7,987 bases of DNA, from positions 1-7,987 of the forward strand of contig JAPLER010000346.1 of assembly GCA_026391115.1 (NCBI GenBank). Direction: 5' to 3'. A program made the translations under genes and the position numbers. Below the pieces are notes generated by a model, which saw only the letters and a program-made list of their open reading frames with translations, ran no database searches and was not told the origin of the DNA. How positions within the stretch are numbered: position 1 is the first letter of the stretch; each line of letters starts with the position of its first letter. Shown here in pieces: positions 1-4,936 of the stretch. The stretch is from Bacteroidota bacterium (lineage in GTDB: Bacteria; Bacteroidota; Bacteroidia; Chitinophagales; Chitinophagaceae).

Positions 1-91
1 GTATGGCAATATAGATGGCTATCACAAAGTGTTTGCTATGATTAACGAAGCTTGCGAAGTTTTAGTAAAAGAACATAAAAAAAGTGAGTAG
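1..91 (+). CDS. 3' end of an unidentified protein-coding gene (partial)
   Basis: An open frame enters from the left edge (first full codon at 2) and ends at TAG 89-91, giving 29 residues from YGNIDGYHKVFAMINEACEV to a lysine-rich end, KEHKKSE. The tail looks like a C-terminal amphipathic helix of a soluble protein. I do not recognise the family and assign no function. The case for a real gene is that the frame is open to the edge, its composition is protein-like, and its stop codon sits inside a perfect terminator hairpin. It converges on the ABC permease gene, whose stop lies 35 bp away on the other strand. Confidence 0.6.
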   Translation, partial: YGNIDGYHKVFAMINEACEVLVKEHKKSE

Positions 92-108
92 AAAACTACT
101 CACTTTTT
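79..108. terminator. Bidirectional intrinsic terminator between convergent genes
   Basis: Positions 79-91 and 96-108 form a perfect 13-bp inverted repeat around an AAAA loop (92-95). The G/C-containing core GTGAGTAG pairs with CTACTCAC and is flanked by an A-run on the left and a T-run on the right. Each strand therefore reads as a hairpin followed by a U tract: 104-108 for the rightward transcript and the complement of 77-83 for the leftward one. The stop codon of the rightward gene (89-91) is part of the left arm. It can serve both the partial gene ending at 91 and the ABC operon ending at 127. Confidence 0.88.
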
Positions 109-126
109 AAATACTATGATTAAAAA

Positions 127-1440
127 TTACCCTTTTCTAAAAATCAATTTACCCAATTCCTTAAAAGTTACTTTTTTACCATACATTAAAATTCCTGTTC
201 TATAAATTTTTGCAGCAATCCAAGTTGTACCAATAAAGCCAAGAATTAATAAAACCATACTCAATATTAATTGAAATACAGATACACCTTCAGGCACTCC
301 GTGAGCAACCCTTGCCATCATTACAATTGGCGATGTTAATGGAAATAAACTTCCAAAAACAGAGATTGAAGAAGTTGGTGTATTTACGGCTTGCATCATT
401 ATAATAAAACCAAAAATAATGGGCATTGTTACAGGTAATGTTAGTGATTGTGCATCATTGGGATCATCACTTACCAAACTACCAATTGCAGCAAATAGGG
501 ATGCGTACATAAAGTAACCAGCAAAAAAGTAGAATAAGAAACAACATAAAATTAATGGCATATTAATTTGTGATATTATTTCACCAAACTTAGCCATAAC
601 ATTTGTTTGCTGCATAGTGTCAGCAGCACCTGCCATTGCTGGATTTTGTGGCACGTGCATAAACAATGGCAACAAAAACTGCAACACAAAAGTTAGCATA
701 ATCCATATAAAAAATTGTAGTAACCCAACGCTACCAATTCCTATTATTTTTCCCATCATCAATTGAAATGGTTTTACACTACTTACAATTACTTCAGCTA
801 TTCTATTTGTCTTTTCTTCAGCCACACCACGCATTACCATTGTACCATAAATTAATAATACAACATAAATCAATATTCCAAACCCATAACCCACAAGGGT
901 GCTGGCAACAGATTTAACGTTTGTGTTCTCTCCACTTTTCAAATTAACGAACGATATTGAATTGGTTTGTTTCAAACTATCCAGTTGTTGTTTAGTTAAA
1001 TTTAAACTTGTAGTCAACTTGTTTTCTTCAAGAATATTACTTAGCTTATCCTCGATCTTAGATTGAGTAATAATACCAATACTTTTTTGAGAAACAATAT
1101 GGATGGAATCTTTTAAATTGTTTAAACTAAAGCTCTTTGGAATATAGATATAAGCATCATAAGTATTTTTAGCTACAGCACTATCTAGCTCTATTTTTGT
1201 AGTATTTTTTACAGATAAAAAATGAATTTCCTTGCCTTTATCTGTAAGTTTATTGTTGAAAATATTTGCTTCATCAACAACAGCAATTTTAGTATCCTCG
1301 CTGCTGTTGGCAGCAAAATAAAAAATAAGTGCATATACACCAAAAATGAGTAAGGGCAATCCTATTGTGGTAAGTAAAAAGGTTTTCTTTTTTACCCTAG
1401 TTAAAAATTCACGTTTAGCTACTATAGATATTTTGTTCAT
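127..1440 (-). CDS. ABC-2 type transporter permease (NatB-like)
   Basis: This 437-aa inner-membrane protein is the permease half of an ABC exporter. It has the ABC-2 layout: a short cytoplasmic start (MNKISIVAKREFLTRVKKKT), TM1 at about residues 21-43, a large extracytoplasmic domain at about 45-175, then a block of about five hydrophobic segments (near 181-205, 232-260, 294-320, 335-375, 388-411). The motif VAEEKTNRIAEVIVSS at 206-221, after TM2, is the conserved ABC-2 signature seen in NatB/YhaP-type permeases. The ATG at 1438-1440 fits the usual family start, and there is no Shine-Dalgarno sequence. The ATPase gene ends 19 bp upstream on the same strand, so the two are very likely co-transcribed and form one complex. 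NatB relatives export sodium, but many Bacteroidota members have no known substrate, so none is assigned. Transcription should end at the hairpin at 79-108. Confidence 0.9.
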   Translation of the reverse strand: MNKISIVAKREFLTRVKKKTFLLTTIGLPLLIFGVYALIFYFAANSSEDTKIAVVDEANIFNNKLTDKGKEIHFLSVKNTTKIELDSAVAKNTYDAYIYIPKSFSLNNLKDSIHIVSQKSIGIITQSKIEDKLSNILEENKLTTSLNLTKQQLDSLKQTNSISFVNLKSGENTNVKSVASTLVGYGFGILIYVVLLIYGTMVMRGVAEEKTNRIAEVIVSSVKPFQLMMGKIIGIGSVGLLQFFIWIMLTFVLQFLLPLFMHVPQNPAMAGAADTMQQTNVMAKFGEIISQINMPLILCCFLFYFFAGYFMYASLFAAIGSLVSDDPNDAQSLTLPVTMPIIFGFIIMMQAVNTPTSSISVFGSLFPLTSPIVMMARVAHGVPEGVSVFQLILSMVLLILGFIGTTWIAAKIYRTGILMYGKKVTFKELGKLIFRKG

Positions 1441-1459
1441 AAAATTAGTTTGTGATTAA

Positions 1460-2395
1460 TTAATTTACTGGAGTAAAAGCTCTTGTAGTAGCTTTTGTAC
1501 CTTCTACCAAGTCAATAAAAATATCATTTAAACTTGGCAGTATTTCGTTAAACGATTCTATTGTACAATTTTGTTGTAAAAAATAATTTAACAAATGGCT
1601 ACTCTTATAACCATCATTAATTTTTATAGTCAAATCGTTTAATTTTCTATCAACTACAGTAAAGGCAGCATTGTCAATACTTTCGGGCAATTCAGTTAGT
1701 TTTATGCTAAATTTATTTTCCTTAAACTCCTGCTTTACACTTTGCACAGTTCCATCCAATATTTTCTTCCCTAAATTAACCAATACTATTTTATTACATA
1801 TTTCCTCTACCTGTTCCATTCTATGTGTACTAAAAATAACAGTGCAACCACGTTGTGCCAAACCATAAATTTCATCTTTGATTAAATTAGCATTCACTGG
1901 GTCTAATCCACTAAAAGGCTCATCCAAAATGATCAATTTAGGTTCGTGTAAAACTGTTATTACAAATTGTAATTTTTGGCTCATTCCTTTACTCAAGTCT
2001 TCAACTTTTTTATTCCACCAAGTTTCCATTTCCAATCTTTTAAACCAAAACTTTATTTTTTCCATTGCATCACTTTTGCTCAAACCCTTTATTTGAGCAA
2101 GATATAGGGCTTGTTCTCCTATTTTCATTTTTTTATACAAACCTCTTTCCTCTGGCATATAACCAATTTTAACAGCATCGTTCACTGGATCAAATTGTTT
2201 ACCATCAAAAATAATATTGCCACTATCCTGATAAAAAATACCAGTAATCATTCTAATTAAAGTGGTTTTACCGGCACCATTAGGTCCAAGTAATCCAAAA
2301 ATATTTCCTTGAGGAATTGTAAAAGAAATATCATCAACAGCTTTTTGGGTAGCAAAATATTTCTTAATATTTTGTAGTTCTAGTATGTTTTGCAT
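1460..2395 (-). CDS. ABC transporter ATP-binding protein (NatA-like)
   Basis: This is the cytoplasmic ATPase that powers the ABC-2 permease encoded just downstream. With the start at ATG 2393-2395 the protein has 311 aa. Motifs are all intact: Walker A GPNGAGKTT (37-45), signature LSKGMSQKLQ (135-144), Walker B LIILDEP (154-160) with D-loop SGLD, and H-loop His191 in STHRMEQ. IGYMPEERGLYKKM (78-91) in the Q-loop to helical region is typical of the NatA/DUF4162 subfamily, and residues from about 220 on fit the DUF4162 C-terminal domain. I chose this start because family members begin right before the first strand (MQNILELQNIKKYF). The frame also has ATG at 2399-2401 (two residues longer) and ATG at 2414-2416 (seven longer). 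The longest start would fall inside the likely -7 promoter box at 2414-2421, which argues against it. Confidence 0.92.
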   Translation of the reverse strand: MQNILELQNIKKYFATQKAVDDISFTIPQGNIFGLLGPNGAGKTTLIRMITGIFYQDSGNIIFDGKQFDPVNDAVKIGYMPEERGLYKKMKIGEQALYLAQIKGLSKSDAMEKIKFWFKRLEMETWWNKKVEDLSKGMSQKLQFVITVLHEPKLIILDEPFSGLDPVNANLIKDEIYGLAQRGCTVIFSTHRMEQVEEICNKIVLVNLGKKILDGTVQSVKQEFKENKFSIKLTELPESIDNAAFTVVDRKLNDLTIKINDGYKSSHLLNYFLQQNCTIESFNEILPSLNDIFIDLVEGTKATTRAFTPVN

Positions 2396-2413
2396 AAGCA
2401 TTTTTTGATAGCA

Positions 2414-2421
2414 CAAAGGTT
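2414..2421 (-). promoter_or_regulatory. Candidate promoter -7 box for the ABC exporter operon
   Basis: On the minus strand this reads AACCTTTG, which matches the Bacteroidota -7 consensus TAnnTTTG at five of six fixed positions. Transcription would begin a few bases downstream, near 2407-2410, giving a leader of about 6-15 nt before the ATG at 2401 or 2395. No well-placed TTTG -33 element is present; the closest TTG is the complement of 2447-2449, about 25 bp away, which is rather far. The ABC genes may instead be read through from luxE, 70 bp or more upstream. Confidence 0.35.
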
Positions 2422-2433
2422 GGTGTATGTTTT

Positions 2434-2449
2434 TTGTAAAATATTACAA
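2434..2449. repeat. Perfect 6-bp inverted repeat, possible operator
   Basis: TTGTAA (2434-2439) and TTACAA (2444-2449) are perfect inverted half-sites around AATA. The dyad lies about 13 bp upstream of the candidate -7 box of the ABC operon, where a regulator would overlap the -33 region. The shape, six plus four plus six, suits a homodimeric helix-turn-helix regulator. AT-rich DNA produces such dyads by chance, and there is no second copy elsewhere in the window that I noticed. The G/C content is too low for a terminator stem. Confidence 0.25.
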
Positions 2450-2487
2450 TATCTGTTAATTAATGTTAAATTAAAAAAAATCAAGGC

Positions 2488-3492
2488 TTATGCCCACAAC
2501 AAACTACATCCTCTTAAGTCACTATTATCAAGTCTTCCAAAAACTTTAAAACGCCCATCTTCAAAAACTTCACCTACATCATCTGTCGCAATAAAGCTAC
2601 AACTATACACATTTGCTAGATCTATTACATTTAAAACGCCTTTACCTGTTGTTTTAATCAGCAATGGGTCTTCCTCGTCTCTTACTACAACTTTCATCCA
2701 AGGTGGACAAGTATGTATTTGATTTCTGGTGCTATAAGCTTGGGACAATAATTCTGTCATTCCATACTCACTATGTATTTCATCAACCCCAAGTTCTTGT
2801 TTTAATAATTGATGGATTTCATCTTTTGTCATTTCTTTTTTTCTTCCTTTCATTCCACCAGTTTCCATTATAACTGTGTGTTTCAAGTTCATATTAAATT
2901 GCTCTGCAAAATCTAATAATGCAAATGTTACACCTATTACTAAAGTCTTTTGTTGCTGCAGTTCCAACCTTAATAAAGTTTGATGCAGTTTATCAAAATC
3001 ATACAAGTAAAATCCACTATTATCATTTTTTGATTGCTTAACTAATGCATCTACCATAAACACTAAAGATGAATTACTACGCTCTAAGTATGAAGGTAAT
3101 AAACCAATGATACACCAATTTTGCACACCACCATAAACCATTTCAAAAGCATTGATAAAACTGGTTTTATACAAGTTAATATCTTTAATCAAATGCTTAC
3201 TATTTATAGTTTGTGTTGTACCGCTACTTTCAAAAATCTGTTGAGGCATAGAGTCATTACAAACAACTTGATGTGTTTTAAAAAATGAAATGGGAAGAAA
3301 TGGATAATCTTGAATTGAGTGATTCGTCTTTAGTAATTGATCTTTGAAATTAACATTTAATTGCAATGCATTTGTCCATTGCTTGTAAACTAAATTATTT
3401 TGGTATTGAAAAGCAAATACTTCGCTTGCAACATTATTAAAATTTGCTGTCGTTGTATTAAAAATTTGTTGAATTAAATTTTGAATTTGCAA
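2488..3492 (-). CDS. LuxE-type acyl-protein synthetase (adenylate-forming family)
   Basis: This 334-aa protein belongs to the LuxE / acyl-protein synthetase family, adenylate-forming enzymes that activate a carboxylic acid with ATP and may hold it as an acyl-enzyme. Visible motifs: FESSGTTQT (87-95), the Ser/Thr/Gly-rich nucleotide loop; METGGMKGRKKEM (209-221); SEYGMTELLSQAY (241-253), the A5-type motif; and TDDVGEVFEDGRFKVFGR with DNSDLRGC (303-329), the A7/A8-type region. It stops right after that motif, as short LuxE-like proteins do, and lacks the larger ANL C-terminal domain. Cys329, six residues from the end, resembles in position the acylated near-C-terminal Cys of bacterial LuxE; that parallel is an inference. 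No reductase (luxC) or transferase (luxD) lies in the window, so bioluminescence is not implied and the substrate is unknown. The start is TTG at 3490-3492: a stop codon lies seven codons upstream with no ATG between, and the first internal Met (residue 82) would remove the N-terminal region. Confidence 0.82.
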   Translation of the reverse strand: MQIQNLIQQIFNTTTANFNNVASEVFAFQYQNNLVYKQWTNALQLNVNFKDQLLKTNHSIQDYPFLPISFFKTHQVVCNDSMPQQIFESSGTTQTINSKHLIKDINLYKTSFINAFEMVYGGVQNWCIIGLLPSYLERSNSSLVFMVDALVKQSKNDNSGFYLYDFDKLHQTLLRLELQQQKTLVIGVTFALLDFAEQFNMNLKHTVIMETGGMKGRKKEMTKDEIHQLLKQELGVDEIHSEYGMTELLSQAYSTRNQIHTCPPWMKVVVRDEEDPLLIKTTGKGVLNVIDLANVYSCSFIATDDVGEVFEDGRFKVFGRLDNSDLRGCSLLWA

Positions 3493-3508
3493 AACCTGTT
3501 TATATTTG
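3480..3508 (+). promoter_or_regulatory. Bacteroidota-type promoter of the lipoprotein gene
   Basis: TATATTTG at 3501-3508 matches the -7 consensus TAnnTTTG perfectly, and TTTG at 3480-3483 lies 17 bp upstream as a -33 element. Only four bases (3509-3512) separate the -7 box from ATG 3513, so transcription should start at or next to the A of the start codon. The mRNA would be leaderless or nearly so. The -33 element lies inside the first codons of the divergent luxE-like gene. Confidence 0.65.
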
Positions 3509-3512
3509 AATT

Positions 3513-3977
3513 ATGAAAAGTAAAGTTGCAAAAATATTGTCTGTTGCTGCAATTCTGTTATTTGTTTTGGGTTGCAAAAAAAATGATGGTAAAGGGAAAT
3601 TATATTTGAACTTAAAAAGTGTAAATGGAAATTCATTTGTAAGTGGAGATAATGTTGTTTTTAGTTTTGAGTTCAATCATCCAACCACAGGAGAAACCAA
3701 GGACACACTTATTATAAGAACAAAATTTTTTACATGTAGTAATTCAAATGTAACTGCAAAGCAGGTTCTACCAACGTTTACCTCAACAGCAGATTATCCA
3801 GGCAATTTTGATTTAGCATTTAAAATAGGTGGAGGAGGTAGTTACACAAATCCATGTAACATAGTAAATACCAACAACTACAGAAAAGATTCACTTATTT
3901 ATACTTTTTGGTTAAAAGATAAAGATGGCAACTTGAGTGATTCTGTTTCTTCCGATAAAATTATTTTGAAACCATAA
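3513..3977 (+). CDS. Small secreted lipoprotein of unknown function
   Basis: A 154-aa lipoprotein. Residues 1-20 form a type II signal peptide (charged MKSKVAK, hydrophobic ILSVAAILLFVLG) ending in the lipobox VLGC, with Cys21 as the lipidated residue, so the mature protein is anchored in a membrane. The KKNDGKG after Cys21 is not a clear match to the described surface-export signals of Bacteroidota lipoproteins, so inner or outer membrane and side are open. The mature part alternates hydrophobic and polar residues (LYLNLKSV, NVVFSFEFNHP, DTLIIRTKFF, KIILKP at the end), which suggests a single beta-sandwich, Ig-like fold. Cys75 and Cys115 could form a disulphide. No named family is recognised. 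The gene has its own strong promoter box and is followed after 4 bp by the UbiA-like gene, so the two probably share a transcript. Confidence 0.85.
   Translation: MKSKVAKILSVAAILLFVLGCKKNDGKGKLYLNLKSVNGNSFVSGDNVVFSFEFNHPTTGETKDTLIIRTKFFTCSNSNVTAKQVLPTFTSTADYPGNFDLAFKIGGGGSYTNPCNIVNTNNYRKDSLIYTFWLKDKDGNLSDSVSSDKIILKP
3529..3536 (-). promoter_or_regulatory. Candidate -7 box for the luxE-like gene
   Basis: On the minus strand these bases read TATTTTTG, a perfect match to TAnnTTTG. It would start transcription near 3523, giving a leader of about 30 nt before TTG 3490-3492. The box lies within the signal-peptide codons of the divergent lipoprotein gene. No TTTG lies at the expected -33 distance; the nearest TTG complement, 3550-3552, leaves only 13 bp. 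In AT-rich DNA this motif is common, so support is modest. Confidence 0.3.
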
Positions 3978-3981
3978 TCCT

Positions 3982-4860
3982 TTGAAAAAGTTATTCTTCT
4001 TTGGCAATTATTTTTATGGTTTATGTGTTGTGGCTTTAAGTATAGAAGCAGCTTTGCAACAACAAATTACCATAGCTCCAATTATTTACTACCTTCTTAT
4101 TTTTTGTGCTACTGTAGTTTTTTATAGTAAAGCATATATTAACCAAGCAATAGGTACAACAGCCAATGAGCGTAGTTTGTGGTATGTGAATAATAAAAAC
4201 ACAATATTTACAACACAAGTAATTTTTTATGTTCTTATTGCTTTATGTTGCTTGTTGCTTTTACCAAATATATTAACTGGTATTAAAATGCAAAGCAATT
4301 CAAATATTGCTTTGATTGCTATTTTTCCTTTAGCTGGATTGTTATATTATGGCTTTAGCAAAAAATTAAGTTTAAGACAAACACATTGGCTAAAACCTTT
4401 CATCATTGGATTTGTTTGGAGTGGAATTGTTACATTATTTCCACTATTTTACCATCAGTTACAATCAAGTCAAGATATACATTTAACGCCTGTAAATATT
4501 TTTCTTTTCATCAAAAATTTAATGTTTATTGCTGTGTTGTGTATAATGTTCGATTTTAAAGATTATGCTACAGATTACAACCAATATTTAAAAACATTTG
4601 TTGTAAGTTTTGGATTAAGGAAAACCATTTTTTATATACTCATTCCTTTGATTATTTTAGGATTTTTAAGTTTTCTTTTAGTTACAAATTATCGTCACTT
4701 TACTTTTATTAAAATTGCTATTAATTCAATACCTTTTATTTTACTTACAGCTGTTTCGTTTAGCCTTACCAAACGAAAATCTATCTTTTATTATCTAATT
4801 GTAATTGATGGTTTAATGCTTGTAAAGGCTATTTGTGGTATTGTTGCAAATAGGTTTTAG
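3982..4860 (+). CDS. UbiA-like prenyltransferase-family membrane protein
   Basis: A 292-aa polytopic membrane protein with about eight or nine hydrophobic segments (near 8-24, 34-50, 77-97, 108-124, 140-157, 173-190, 215-234, 246-262, 268-288). Residues 191-211 contain D191-FKD194-YATD198 followed by KT (204-205), V208 and G211. This matches the second Asp-rich motif of UbiA-superfamily prenyltransferases (DxxDxxxD, then KTxxVxxG). The first Asp-rich motif of catalytic members (NDxxDxxxD) is not seen in the expected N-terminal part, where AYINQ and NERSLWY occur instead. It may be a divergent prenyltransferase or a non-catalytic relative; the isoprenoid substrate is unknown. The start is TTG at 3982-3984, since the next Met is residue 103, and the TTG start puts the first helix in frame. 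Only 4 bp separate it from the lipoprotein stop, which suggests coupled translation and a shared promoter. Confidence 0.72.
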   Translation: MKKLFFFGNYFYGLCVVALSIEAALQQQITIAPIIYYLLIFCATVVFYSKAYINQAIGTTANERSLWYVNNKNTIFTTQVIFYVLIALCCLLLLPNILTGIKMQSNSNIALIAIFPLAGLLYYGFSKKLSLRQTHWLKPFIIGFVWSGIVTLFPLFYHQLQSSQDIHLTPVNIFLFIKNLMFIAVLCIMFDFKDYATDYNQYLKTFVVSFGLRKTIFYILIPLIILGFLSFLLVTNYRHFTFIKIAINSIPFILLTAVSFSLTKRKSIFYYLIVIDGLMLVKAICGIVANRF

Positions 4861-4872
4861 TTGGTATTCTAA

Positions 4873-4897
4873 AATTTGTTCAATTATTTGACAAATT
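4873..4897. repeat. Imperfect inverted repeat between the UbiA-like and peptidase genes
   Basis: Positions 4873-4883 (AATTTGTTCAA) pair with 4888-4897 (TTGACAAATT) over ten base pairs with one bulged T and a four-base loop (4884-4887). It begins 12 bp after the UbiA-like stop codon and is followed by a short T-rich stretch (4904-4907). It could be a weak terminator for the upstream genes, or an operator overlapping the promoter region of the peptidase gene. The stem is mostly A-T, so neither reading is strong. Confidence 0.3.
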
Positions 4898-4909
4898 GAT
4901 GACTTTTAA

Positions 4910-4932
4910 TTTATTTGCTTCTTGCATTTTTG
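4910..4932 (+). promoter_or_regulatory. Candidate promoter -7 region for the M28 peptidase gene
   Basis: CATTTTTG at 4925-4932 matches TAnnTTTG at five of six fixed positions and sits exactly four bases before ATG 4937, the same spacing as at the lipoprotein and MlaD genes. A second candidate, TTTATTTG at 4910-4917, also matches five of six and has TTTG at 4887-4890 with a 19-bp spacer. The first choice implies a leaderless mRNA, the second a leader of about 13 nt. I cannot decide between them from the sequence alone. Confidence 0.45.
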
Positions 4933-4936
4933 CAAA

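Noticed and set aside
1671..2096. Two plus-strand open frames (65 and 72 codons) opposite the ABC ATPase gene
   Set aside because: They lie antisense to a gene whose every ATPase motif is intact, have no recognisable domain, and look like chance frames in AT-rich DNA.
2473..2500. Possible terminator after the luxE-like gene (eight-base U tract on the minus strand)
   Set aside because: The T run is real, but the hairpin before it has only about four base pairs (GGGC with GCCT around ATAA), too weak to call an intrinsic terminator.
2390..2873. Plus-strand open frames of 110 and 69 codons opposite the luxE-like gene
   Set aside because: They are antisense to a protein with clear adenylate-forming motifs, and their translations are low-complexity Ser/Leu/Phe-rich strings typical of reverse-strand reading.
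4036..4218. Minus-strand open frame of 60 codons inside the UbiA-like gene
   Set aside because: It overlaps a well-supported membrane protein gene and has no motif or promoter support.
4922..4936. TTG at 4922 as start of the peptidase gene
   Set aside because: It would add MHFCK before a normal signal peptide and would place the start codon just upstream of, and overlapping, the likely promoter box. ATG 4937 is preferred.
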